The notes below the pieces were generated by a model. The model was given only the letters and a program-made list of their open reading frames with translations, was not told where the DNA came from and did no database searches. Source: Anaeromyces robustus (lineage: Eukaryota; Neocallimastigomycota; Neocallimastigomycetes; Neocallimastigales; Neocallimastigaceae). Taken from it: a stretch of DNA of 42,500 nt. Shown here in pieces: positions 17,156 through 27,809 of the stretch. The stretch's first letter is position 1. Each line of letters begins with the position of its first letter. The stretch spans positions 1-42,500 of the forward strand of contig MCFG01000296.1 of assembly GCA_002104895.1 (NCBI GenBank), read 5' to 3'. The position numbers and the translations under genes were made by a program.

Positions 17156-19299
17156 TTCTGTTGATTTCAAAATTTTTAAAACCTTTATATTTGGGTATAA
17201 TTCAATTGCTAATTTTTAAAAGCTTTTGTTAAAGAAAGAATTTTTAAAATTTTTATATATGAGTATAATTCAATTCATAATTTTTATTTATTGAGAAAAT
17301 AAACGGATTTAAAGATATTTTTATAATATAAATTCTTTTGAGCTCATAATAAATAATAAAAATTTATATTACTTTTAAATATAATAACTTCTAAAATTTA
17401 TTATTAATTACTTTAATTTTTATTATGTACTAAACTTCAAATAAATGATTAATAAAATTTAATTTATATCAAATTATTGTTTTAATAATTAATAATATTA
17501 AATGAAAATAATAGATAGATTATAACTTATACTTTTAAATAATATTTTTATTATTAATCATAAATATTAAATATAAAATTTATGTAAATTATAAACAGTT
17601 TATAAATTAATATTATAAAACAATTCAAAAGTATTTTAATTAAATAATTTGACGTAAAAACAAAAAATTTCTAAAATACTTTTAAAATAATTTTTAAAAT
17701 AATTTCTAATTACTTTTTAATTATTATTTACACTTAATAATATTAATTGGTATTTCCAATTTAGAATTATTTTATAATTTTTATTTTTATTACTATTATT
17801 ATTTAATTTTATTATTTATATTGCTATTTTTATACATTTTTAAGTATTCTATTTAGTAATTTTTATTCATTTTTGTATTATAAATTATTGTATTGTTTTT
17901 TTATTATTATAAATAGTTTAATTTTACAGAAAAACATAAATATTTTTTAAATATTTTCATGTAATTATTTCTTCTTTATAAATGTAATAATAATTAGATT
18001 AGTTAAATGAATAATAATAATTAAAATAGTTTAATTTATGATTAATAATTTTGTATTTAAAAATAAAAATAATAAATAAAAAAAATTTAAAAAAAATTCC
18101 TTTTATTTTTTAAACATTGATTTTCAAGAAAAATTATTGTTCTTTAAATTATTGCCTAAAAAATGAAAGGAGTAAAAGTTTATAATACAAAATTTACTCC
18201 TTTTAAATAGAAAATATATATATTATTTTTAATTATTATTGTTTATTTATTATTTTTTCACATTTATTTTTAAATTAGTTAAAAAATTAAAATAATAATC
18301 ATATACGTTGATGTTTTTAATATTTATTATTATATTAAAAAATATTCTTTATTCTATTATATGATTTGATATATTATAAAAATTATAAATTTTTTATTCG
18401 TTATATTCTTTATTTTCAATTTTAAACATTATATCTTTCTTTATAAGTTAAATTAAAATATATGAAGAAACATTACTGTAGGAATTAATAATACTTTTAT
18501 ATTTTTTTAATTAAAAAAATTTTTATTTTATTAAGTTTATTTTTTTTATAATATATAATACTAAGAATGACAATTAGTACTATAAATTTCAATTATACCA
18601 TATAAACCATAAATACTATCATAATCATAATTTTAGTATAAGGATTACTATAATATAGAACACCAACTGATTTATACAGGTATTATTTTTATTATATATT
18701 AAAGTAGAATCATATTTTGTAGCAATTATAAATTTAAGTGATTTTCTACATAAAAGCTTTTTATATCTATGACTATTATAACGAATTAAATAAATTATAC
18801 CAGATCTTTGATAAGTTTCAGTTTAAGTAATAAATTTGAGAGTATAATTGATATTCTTTTCACAATTAATAAATGTAATCCTATTTCAAACCATTATAAT
18901 CAGGTTCAAAATAATTAATATTAAATGTGTATTTATATTTGATTATTATCATATTATACGTAAATATTTTTTTAGTTTATTGAATTATTTATAAAAACAA
19001 AATATATTATTATTATAAAAAATAGAAATTTCTTTTATTAATTAAATAATAAATAATCTAATATTAAATATAAATATAAATTTTGTAAGTAAAAAAAAAT
19101 TTGAATAAAGTTCACTAATGTTACTTCAATATTTATTTACTTATTAACTATAAAATATGGTAAAAAATATTAAAAAATTTTTATATTCATAAAATATTAA
19201 TATTTTTAATGAAGTAAAATAAATAAATAAAATAAATAAAAAAAAAATTATGAATAAAAATTTAAAAAAAAAATTTAATAAAGGAAAAATAAAAATAAA
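17156..19299. other. Noncoding spacer with flank repeat, small hairpin and gene relic
   Basis: Positions 17335-18070 are a copy of the flank repeat also seen at 12060-12960. Positions 18166-18203 form a hairpin with 11-bp arms (AAAGGAGTAAA against TTTACTCCTTT). A relic of a host protein gene lies at 18561-18930 and is listed separately. The rest is AT-rich spacer and the T-rich downstream flank of tRNA-Arg copy 8. Confidence 0.5.
18561..18930 (-). pseudogene. Relic of an unrecognised protein-coding gene
   Basis: Protein-like stretches are readable on the minus strand in more than one frame. They include SGIIYLIRYNSHRYKKLLCR and KSLKFIIATKYDSTLIYNKN in the centre, and a C-terminal YDYDSIYGLYGIIEIYSTN ending at a stop at 18561. 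Several stops and frame changes separate them. Composition (mixed residues, Gly, Tyr, Cys) differs from the flanking low-complexity DNA, which argues for former coding. I cannot name the family. An alternative is a multi-exon gene with very short exons. Confidence 0.45.
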
Positions 19300-19373
19300 C
19301 ACTCACGGCGGGACTTGAACCCGCAATCTTCAGATTAGAAGTCTGACGCCCTATCCGATTAGGCTACGCGAGC
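19300..19373 (-). tRNA. tRNA-Arg(UCU), copy 8
   Basis: A 74-nt gene, same sequence as copy 4. A TTTATTTTTATTTTT stretch follows directly on the minus strand and can terminate Pol III. Confidence 0.97.
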
Positions 19374-21033
19374 TTCTATTGATTTGAAGATTTTGAAAAC
19401 CTTTATATTTGGGTATAATTCAATTCATAGTTTTTATTTGTTGAGAATAAGTGGATTTAAAAATATATAACTTTTATCATATAACAATGAAATTTCAATT
19501 AAATGAAATTCAAAATATTAAATTTTTATTATTAAATTTTGAAGTAATTTTCAGTTAAAATATTTTAAGGGTTACGAAAGTAAATTAATTAAAATAAATT
19601 AATTTAATCCACACTAAAAATATTTCATAAACAAAAATGAATATATCTAACGAAATCTGTCGTATATCGCAGTCTTATATTCTTATATTCCGGTCAAAAT
19701 AAATCCATAAAAATAATTAAATTTTGTAAATAATTAAAATTTTCAAATAAAAATTATTAATTTAACTGATAATCATTAAATAATTATTTCGTATAAATCA
19801 AATTAAAATATTTTCTATTTCCTTTATTCTTTATATTTTTTAAATAATAGAAATTATTTTATTTATTATTTTTATTCTTTATTTTCTTTTCTATAATAAT
19901 AATTGTTCTTTTTATTTATTATATTATCAAATACTATAAATACTTCAAATTCATGTAGAAATATAAAATTTTATAAATTTTATATTTTTACATGAATTTG
20001 AAGTAAATAATTAACTTTTGAATCAAGTTAAATATAACAAAAATAAAGTAAAAGAAAATACATAAAATAATAAAATTTTAATTATTAAAAATAATAAAAC
20101 AAATTATTATAATAATATTTATAATAAAAAGTATAATAAATACTATACTTTTAATAATAATTAAATAATTAATTATTATTAATTAATATTTAAAAATTTC
20201 AGTTGAACTAATAGAAAATATTAATTTATAATAAATAATAATAATAATAGTAATAAAAAATCATAACTAATAACAGAAAATATAATAAAAATCAAAAAGT
20301 TGTAATCAATAAAAGGAATAGAAATAATATTAAAAATAATAGTTAACTTTTATTCTCCATTTGTCATGTTGCTAAAATAAAAATATAGAGATATAAACTT
20401 GTATCAATGAAATTTTTTAAATATTTAAATTTAAATAAAAAATGAAGCGATATAAAAATTATATAAATATTAATAAAACATTTGCTTAGTAGTTCTAAAT
20501 ATATAAATATAAAGATTAATCAATACCTATTTTTAATAAATTAATAAAATTAAAAACGATAAAAGAAATAAAACAAAAAAGTTCAAATTTTTTATTATAT
20601 AACCCTTTATAATAATAAAGAAATTTATATTAAAAAAATATTAAAATATATTTATAAAAATAACTCATTAAAAGATAATTCATTTAAAATATGATTAAAA
20701 AAAACATTTTTTGTAATTTTTAATGTTTTTTCTTTTTATAATAATAAAGAAAGTATTATATAATAGTTTTTATATTTTTATTAATCTACTTTATTGTCAT
20801 AATTTATTCATATTTTTATATCACTTATTATTAATAAAGAAACATCTGAACAGATTTATTTTGTTTTTTCACTATGTTACACAAAAAATATATTCCCACA
20901 AATTCTTTTCTCAGAAACTAAAAAAGAAAAGTATGATATATTTTATGTATATATAGTTATATAAACTTTCTTTTTTAGGTTGTTATTTACATATATATAA
21001 TAAATAAAATACTATAAATAATTTTTAATTAGA
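19374..21033. other. Noncoding spacer with tRNA-Arg upstream flank and a fold-back
   Basis: Positions 19374-19710 are the upstream flank shared with 247-620. A fold-back with 30-bp arms lies at 19942-20004. The remainder is AT-rich without a supportable gene. A 77-codon open frame at 20723-20956 is rich in Phe, Ile and Lys codons typical of random AT-rich DNA and has no signature. Confidence 0.5.
19942..20004. repeat. 63-bp fold-back element
   Basis: The arms begin ACTTCAAATTCATGTA and end with its complement. They pair over about 30 bp with one internal mismatch and a loop of about 3 nt. The 4 bases on each side are AAAT, which could be a target duplication but is weak evidence in this base composition. 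Confidence 0.75.
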
Positions 21034-21473
21034 ATGAAAATATCAAATTTAATTATTTTATTCCATGTTCTTATTTCTATTATTTATGCTGCTTATATTT
21101 CAACAGATATATACTTATACTAAAATGATAAAAATTATATTATTACATTAACAAATGAATAATTCAAAAAATAAATTTTGGATTTATGGTAATAAGATTA
21201 AGAACAATTGATAATGCATAATATCAAGAAATTTTTGATATTATGCATTGAATTATCGAAATTATTACTAGATTTAAAAAAAATTTCAATATGACATCAA
21301 TTTATAAAAATATTACTATAAATTTCATAAATTATTATGAACTTTTATATATTATCAATGATAATAGTGTAAATTATTATTTTGAAAATATAGTAAAAGA
21401 GAGAATATTCTATAAATTATTTAACAATTATTATTGTAATTCAAATCATTTATATAATAATAATAGTCAATGA
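21034..21473 (+). pseudogene. Relic of a gene for a secreted protein
   Basis: It opens with an ATG and a textbook signal peptide (MKISNLIILFHVLISIIYAA), continues YISTDIYLY, then meets a stop. More protein-like sequence follows (NDKNYIITLTNE), again broken. A final open stretch (21291-21473) reads MTSIYKNITINFINYYELLY and ends at TGA. A 15-bp-arm hairpin sits between the two parts. The signal peptide with this spacing suggests a host secreted protein gene that has decayed. Introns could explain part of the interruption but not the early stops. Family unknown. Confidence 0.5.
21213..21249. repeat. Perfect 15-bp-arm hairpin inside the relic
   Basis: AATGCATAATATCAA at 21213-21227 is exactly complementary to 21235-21249, with a 7-nt loop. 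It interrupts the secreted-protein relic, so it may be a fold-back duplication that arose during decay. Confidence 0.8.
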
Positions 21474-21715
21474 AAAATAAATTTTTTACATTTATATATA
21501 TATAATATAACTATAATTAATTACTATATTTATTATAAACAGTACCACTATTAATTAAAATTATCAATAATAATAATAAAATTATAAATATATTATTATA
21601 ATTAATAAATAAATATATATATATATATTAATTTAATTGTTTATTGATAATAAAAATGTAAAGATTTAAAAAAAATATATATATATATAATAATAAAATA
21701 AAAATTAAAAATTTA

Positions 21716-21789
21716 CACTCACGGCGGGACTTGAACCCGCAATCTTCAGATTAGAAGTCTGACGCCCTATCCGATTAGGCTACGCAAGC
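21716..21789 (-). tRNA. tRNA-Arg(UCU), copy 9 (acceptor variant)
   Basis: A 74-nt gene differing from copy 4 by one base in the acceptor stem. The 5' strand is GCTTGCG instead of GCTCGCG, so pair 4-69 becomes a U-G wobble and the stem is still formable. A solo LTR-like element starts 65 bp upstream of its 5' end. Confidence 0.95.
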
Positions 21790-21854
21790 TTCTGTTGATT
21801 TAAAAATTTTAAAAACCTTTATATTTAACTATAGTTCAATTTGTAATTTTTAAT

Positions 21855-22447
21855 TGTAATGATATGGATCCATTATGGCTACTAATTAGGCTCAGTTCTA
21901 CCTGCTTCTATTATTATGTTGGTTGTCTCTGGTTCGAACCTTACTCTTTACCTTTCGGAATAATATTATTTATTTAATTAATAATAAATATATTCACTCA
22001 ATTATTAGATAATAATTTACTTAAATTAATAATATGTATTCATTGAAATAAATTTATTTAAATATTAATTTATTATTCACTTAATTAATATAATAATTTA
22101 TCTAGTTCTTAATATTATATTTATTTAATTAAAATAATAATTAAATAATTATATAATTCTTATTTTAAATAATTTGCCCAATCATGTAATAATTTAGAAT
22201 AGATTTTTGAATATATAAATTCATGTATTTTATTTTATTTGACTCTTTGAGTCGATATTAACAATCAATTAATAATAAATAAAATATAAATATCAACCAT
22301 AAATAAATGAACAAATATATATTATATAAATGAATCTACTAATTAATTAAGTGAATAATCAATAGTGTTATAAATAATTTAATATATTATATTATTATTT
22401 ATTATTAATTTCCTACAATAACCTAGTGGTCACTCCAAATCTTTACA
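21855..22447. mobile_element. Solo LTR-like element, family 1, copy A
   Basis: A 593-bp unit beginning TGTAATGATATGGATCC and ending CCAAATCTTTACA. The ends are TG...CA with the 5-bp inverted terminus TGTAA/TTACA. It is flanked on both sides by the direct repeat TTAAT, a 5-bp target duplication. An inverted copy of exactly the same length lies at 30398-30990. No internal retroelement region is seen next to either copy, so both look like solo LTR fossils. The two copies are very similar, suggesting a fairly recent origin. Transcriptional orientation is unclear. A tRNA-like A-box/B-box pair near the TGTAATG end leaves a SINE-like origin as an alternative. It lies 65 bp upstream of tRNA-Arg copy 9. 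Confidence 0.8.
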
Positions 22448-23202
22448 TTAATAAGTTAAGAATAAAAATATTAAATACTTTAATTCCTTCTTTCTTTTTT
22501 CTTTCTTTCTTTCTTTCTTTTTTTTTATTTATTTTTTTAAATAATAAAATAATTATTTAGCTGTTTTAAAAATCATTAATATTGAATACAAGTAAATATC
22601 ATTTTCTAAGCTTATTTATTATTATTTAAAATATTTACATATTGTATCAACGTAAAGATTTTGAAACATTTATAATTGAATATAATTCACTTCAAAAATA
22701 TTTATTAATAATAATAAATATTTGAATCAAAATGATTGAATGATATTTTATTTATCTATTTAAGATATGATACTATTTAAGCTTTCAATAATATTCTTAA
22801 AAAAATCATATTTATTAAAAAAATACTAGAAAATGTATTAATAGAAAAATAATTCTTTTAGGATAATAAATAATAATAATTATAAAATTTATGACTGTGA
22901 ATATTAATGATTAAAGATTAACTATAAAAATTATTAAGTATTTTCTTTAAATAATATTTATTTATATAATATTTATTTTGGTATATTAAAATAATTACAT
23001 ATAAAAGCCAAAAACTTTAAACTTTTGTAAAAATTTAAGTACAAAATGAATATAAAATAAATCCAAATTATAATTGATGAATATAAAATTAAAATATACA
23101 TAGTTTTATTATAAATTAAAATTTAAAATTAGAAAAAATTAATATTTTTTATTTTTTCAATTATCGAAAAGTAATTTTTTGAATTTGTAAAAGAATATAT
23201 AA

Positions 23203-23246
<44 letters not shown>

Positions 23247-23362
23247 TAAAGAAATAAAGAAGTAAAAAAAAAATAAAAGAAAAAAATAAATAAAGATTTA
23301 TTGAATAAAAATTTAAAGAAAAAAAAAAGAATTTTATGGAAAAATAAAAATTAAAAATTAAG
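22448..23362. other. AT-rich spacer and tRNA-Arg downstream flank
   Basis: No gene is seen. There is a TTTC-rich tract at about 22485-22530 and an orphan tRNA-Arg-type upstream motif near 22660. Positions 23125-23362 match the downstream flank 14930-15135 of copy 5, marking a segmental duplication. Confidence 0.5.
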
Positions 23363-23436
23363 CACTCACGGCGGGACTTGAACCCGCAATCTTCAGATTA
23401 GAAGTCTGACGCCCTATCCGATTAGGCTACGCGAGC
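23363..23436 (-). tRNA. tRNA-Arg(UCU), copy 10
   Basis: A 74-nt gene, same sequence as copy 4. It is the last Arg copy in the window; all later tRNA genes are initiator Met. Its upstream flank (GCTGAATGCTGATACAATATTCC) lacks the motif shared by the other Arg copies. Confidence 0.97.
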
Positions 23437-24671
23437 TTCTGCTGAATGCTGATACAATATTCCCTTATATACACATTATTTCTAAACCCATATTTTTAAA
23501 CCTTTTATCCCATATAAACTAACATTTAATAAAACTTCTTTATAATATTATTAATATCTTAAAACATAATAATTTTATCTATATTAAAAATTATTTTTAT
23601 ATTATCAATATTTTATTAATATCTTAAAATAAATTATAAATATTTTATTAATATCAAATAAATTTTATTAATACTTTATAATTAATATTCTTATAATAAA
23701 TTTTATCAATATTCTTATAATAAATAAATATTATTAATATTTTATATTAAATAAATCCTATTAATATCTTATAATAAATTCTATATCTTTATTAATATTT
23801 TAAATAAATCTTATTAATATTTTATAATAAACTTTATATATAATAAATAATATTTTAAATAATATTTTATCAATATCAAATATTTTATAACACTTTATTA
23901 ATACATTTTATTTATATTCTTATAACAATAATTATTAATATTTCTAATTCTAACCTTTAATAAATTTAATACTTCAATATAATTATAATAATAAATATTT
24001 ATAATAATAAATATATAAATAATTATAATTAAATAATACTATCCACTCTTTTCCCTTTTTCCCTTATCCTTTCCCTCCAACTTAAAAACCCTGGACAAAT
24101 ACAGAAAATAAATATTCTGTATATTATTAAAATAAAATAAAATAAATAAAATAATAAAAATTAATTATAAAATAAATGAATTATTTATAAAATGTATAAT
24201 ACAGAAGTTAAATGTATTTCTGTATAAAAGTATAATATTTATTTTTAATTTTTATTTAAAACACTAAATAGATTAATAAAAATACTTAATAATTAGAATA
24301 GAAAATATTAATAAATAATAATAACAATAATAATTAATATTAAAATAAATCTTAGAATATAATATTTAGAATAGAGAATTATATTATAAAATAAATAATA
24401 ATAATTAGATTAATTAAATAAATAATAATAATAATAATAGTCGAAAGACTATAATAATAAAATTCATGTATTATAAAAGGAGGATAATTTTTCTTTCTTT
24501 TATAAAACGATCAATAATTTGTATTTAAAAATAAGAATAATAAAAATAAAAGAAGAGTTAAACAAAAGATTATTTTATTTTTAATTTTATTGATTCATTA
24601 GTAATAATTATTTAGTATATAAGTTAATTATATTTATTGTTTATGAATATACATGTTTCCTGCATCATTTA
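23437..24671. other. AT-rich spacer between the Arg and iMet tRNA clusters
   Basis: No gene is seen. Positions 23530-23960 consist of many diverged copies of a short unit built around ATTAATATCTTATAATAAA. This is the look of an old, decayed tandem repeat. A C-rich patch (CCCTTTTTCCCTTATCC) occurs near 24050. The right end reaches the LTR-like element at 24672. Confidence 0.5.
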
Positions 24672-25192
24672 TGATACAGACTCAATATAAATAGAGATTT
24701 ATATTATTACTACCAGGTGATTGAACATGTATTAAGAAGAAAAAATAAATAATTCTGATTGGCTAAATAACTAAATAATACATATAAAAGAAATTATTAT
24801 TATTATATTTTTAATATTTGATCTTTCTATGGAGAGAAAGTTAATCCCAAGTGAGTTTTTATAATATAGTTTAGAGATTTTTATAATGGTTTAATTAATA
24901 TTTAGTTTAATAATTTAATATTTTATTTGAGAATTTCCTAGGTTAATATATAGATTAATAAGGAATAGTGTTTATATAATAAAGTTTAGTTTAGATATTA
25001 ATATTAGTTAGATAAATTCAATTATAATTGTGATAAAATGTAATAATAAATAATAATAAATAAATAAACTATTATATTAAACATGAAATAATTATTATAA
25101 ATTGTGTTATATTAGAATATATTGTTTTGTTAATATTTCCCTGCTGTCTTGTCTTTAAATAAAATAATTAGATATAAGTTTATCTTGTATCA
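24672..25192 (+). mobile_element. Solo LTR-like element, family 2, copy A
   Basis: A 521-bp unit with ends TGATACA...TGTATCA (7-bp inverted terminus, TG...CA). It is flanked by a 4-bp direct repeat TTTA. Within it, an inverted CCAAT box (GATTGGCTAA) and a TATA-like ATATAAAAG lie in the first quarter and AATAAA-type signals lie near the right end, which suggests plus orientation. An inverted copy of the same length lies at 31046-31566. No internal region adjoins it. The right edge abuts an orphan tRNA-Arg upstream flank, so it once lay about 8-10 bp from a tRNA that is now missing. Confidence 0.8.
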
Positions 25193-25592
25193 TTTAAAAT
25201 TTTTAAAACCTTTATATTTAAGTATAGTTCAATTTGTAATTTTTAATAAGTTAAAAATTAAAATATTAAAAACTATAATTCTTTATTTATTTACTTTTTT
25301 TTTAGTAACTATTACAAATATAATTAATATTATTTCAATAATAACATTTTTGATAATTTTTATTAATTAAATAAAGTGAAATAGAATATAACAATTTTTG
25401 AAAAAAAAATATTATAAATTTCTTTATAAACTAATTTATTTCTTTTTTAGAAAAATATATATTTAAAAAAAAATAGAATATAAATTATTTAAAATTGTTA
25501 TTACAAATTAATATAAAATAAAATGTTTAACAAAAATGCTTTTTTTTTATAAAAAAAAAAAAAATAAATAGATAAAAAAATTAAAAATTAAT
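25193..25592. other. Orphan tRNA-Arg flank and iMet downstream flank
   Basis: Positions 25196-25250 match the upstream flank of tRNA-Arg genes (TTTTTAAAACCTTTATATTT, then GTATAGTTCAATTTG), but no tRNA is attached. The rest is AT-rich with no gene and ends in the T-rich (minus-strand) terminator flank of the first iMet gene. Confidence 0.6.
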
Positions 25593-25664
25593 TAGCAGCG
25601 GTATGTTTCGATCATACGACCTGTGGGTTATGAGCCCACCACGCTTCCACTGCGCTACGCTGCT
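25593..25664 (-). tRNA. Initiator tRNA-Met(CAU), copy 1
   Basis: A 72-nt cloverleaf on the minus strand: acceptor AGCAGCG/CGCTGCT with the eukaryotic-initiator A1-U72 pair, anticodon stem GTGGG/CCCAC closing loop CTCATAA, and T loop ATCGAAA in place of TTCGANN. A54 in the T loop and the A1-U72 pair identify an initiator rather than an elongator. Discriminator A. The upstream flank is class A, with ...AACCCCTTTCTTTTAATATA-type sequence. Confidence 0.97.
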
Positions 25665-26291
25665 TTTTCTTGTTTCGAGTTTTTTATTATATTAAAAGAA
25701 AGGGGTTATTTAGAAATCAAATTTTTTTTTTTTTTATATATATATCATATTTTTTTTTCGTATATAACATTTAATGTTACTTTTTATGATATATTATTTA
25801 ATATTATGAAAATATGAATATAGGATCATTTAAGGAGTTAATTAATAAAATTTTTTGAAATTTCTTAAATAAACAAATTATTAATATTTAAATAATCCGT
25901 CTTATTTTATTGTAATAAATTTAAAATTTCTTTATCATTTTTTTTTTATTTTCTTTATTTTCTATATATTTAATTAGATTAACATTTTCTTTTCTAATTT
26001 CTAACATATATTATTATTATTATTTAATGTTGATGATGATAATATTCTGAATATAAAATTTATCTAATGAAAATACAAAAGAAAAACAAAACAATTTAAA
26101 ATAAAATATAATAAAATAATAAAACTATATTAAGTAATGAATAATGTTAGATATAATATATATATATATATATTTTTTAGTAATATGGTTTATTTATTTA
26201 TTTTTTCGTTTATTATATTTATTTTTTATTCATCATAAAATATATTAAAAACTAAAATAAAAAATAAGTTATAAAAAAAATTAAAATTTCT

Positions 26292-26363
26292 TAGCAGCGG
26301 TATGTTTCGATCATACGACCTGTGGGTTATGAGCCCACCACGCTTCCACTGCGCTACGCTGCT
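26292..26363 (-). tRNA. Initiator tRNA-Met(CAU), copy 2
   Basis: A 72-nt gene, same sequence as copy 1. Its upstream flank is class B: it contains AACTTGAAATAATAG and ATTATAATTGGAAAAAAA, also found upstream of copy 8 and, split by LTR-like elements, upstream of copy 6. Confidence 0.97.
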
Positions 26364-26374
26364 TTTCACAATAA

Positions 26375-27405
26375 ACAAAAAATATTTTAACTTGAAATAA
26401 TAGTATATTATAATTGGAAAAAAATAAAATTTTTTTAACTTGAAATAATAGCATATTAGAAATTTGATTTATTATTAACTTTTAAAATTTATTATTAATT
26501 TACCTTAAATTTTAATTATTTTCTAAACTTCAGATGCTTCAAATGATTAATAAAATTTTAATATTTAATATTATATTGAATTATTATTTTAATAATTAAT
26601 AATATTAAATAAAAATACTTTAAAAATTAATTCTCATTTAATTTTTTTAATTATTCTTTACACTTTAACAATCCAAAATTTAAAATAACAATTAATTTTG
26701 TTTATCATGTAAAACAATTAACAAACTTATTTATCTTATAATTTTTTATTAATATTTTTATTTCTATCAACTATTTTTAATTTTTAATTTTTATTATATA
26801 TTTTATTATTTTTTTTATTCATTTTTAATTATTTTATTTAACAATTTTTAAAAAAGAAAATGTAAATACTTGTAAATATTTTCATGTAATTATTTCTTCT
26901 CTATTATTAAATATAATGATTTAATTAAATAATTATTCATTATTTAATTAAGTTATTATTTAATGTTTATTTAAATATTATTATTAAATATTATTATTAA
27001 ATATTATTATTAAATATTATTAAATATTATTAAATATTATTAATTATTTTAAGTTGTAATTCACTTGATTTTTAATATTACACAAATAATGAAACTACGA
27101 GAAAAATATCAAGAAATAATTATTATATTATATTATATTATATAGTAAAATACAATATTAATCAATAAACTAATTAATTTTACTAAATAAAAATTTTAAT
27201 TAAAACATAATAGTAAAACTTATGTCTATAAAATAAAAATTTTAGTATTTAAAATTTTATTCTATCTTGATAAAAAAAATTATATAATTATCCCATAAAT
27301 ACAAAAAATAATATCAATTTTTTATTAAAAGAATTATGATATTATCAAATTATATTTTTTCTATTAATAAATTTTAATTTTAATCCTAAATCGGGTTTTA
27401 ACTCG

Positions 27406-27436
<31 letters not shown>

Positions 27437-27537
27437 TATATTATAGTTAGCCTTTGAAATATTAATTCAAATTACAAACATTTTTCAAATTCTTTTTTAT
27501 TTTTTTTTTTTTTGTAATTTTTATTTAAATATATCAT
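26375..27537. repeat. Left arm of a ~1.1-kb inverted repeat (noncoding)
   Basis: Inverted partner of 29328-30397. Landmarks are AACTTGAAATAATAG at the outer end, GAAACTACGAGAAAAATATC at about 27091 and CCTAAATCGGGTTTTAACTC at about 27385. The outer part, 26440-27270, is also a member of the dispersed flank repeat at 12060 and 17335. No coding frame is present. Confidence 0.85.
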
Positions 27538-27737
27538 TATTTAATTAAGTCCTTAAATGATTCAATATTAATATATTCATAATAATAAATAATATATCAT
27601 AAAGAAAAAAATAATATATACATATATATATTTTTATTTTTGTATATATTATTTAAGGTTATTTGTAAAAAAAAAAAAAAATATATTTCTAAATAACCCC
27701 TTTCTTTTATTATAATAAAATTTTTGAACCAAGAAAA

Positions 27738-27809
27738 AGCAGCGTAGCGCAGTGGAAGCGTGGTGGGCTCATAACCCACAGGTCGTATGATCGAAACATA
27801 CCGCTGCTA
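27738..27809 (+). tRNA. Initiator tRNA-Met(CAU), copy 3
   Basis: A 72-nt gene, same sequence as copy 1 but on the plus strand. The class A upstream flank (CCCCTTTCTTTTATTATAAT, then CAAGAAAA) ends right at the gene. A T9 run about 20 bases downstream can terminate Pol III. Confidence 0.97.

Larger units (their letters stand above)
25593..26363. repeat. Left arm of inverted duplication carrying two iMet genes
   Basis: The block from tRNA copy 1 to tRNA copy 2 is present in inverted orientation at 27738-28458. Shared landmarks in the arm are the AAGAAAGGGGTTATTTAGAAA flank, the AATAATCCGTCTTATTTTAT stretch and the GATGATGATAATATTCTGAA stretch. The spacers are 627 and 577 bp and have diverged by indels. 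Confidence 0.85.

Noticed and set aside
20723-20956. 77-residue plus-strand frame
   Set aside because: Composition matches random AT-rich DNA and there is no signature; too weak to call a gene.
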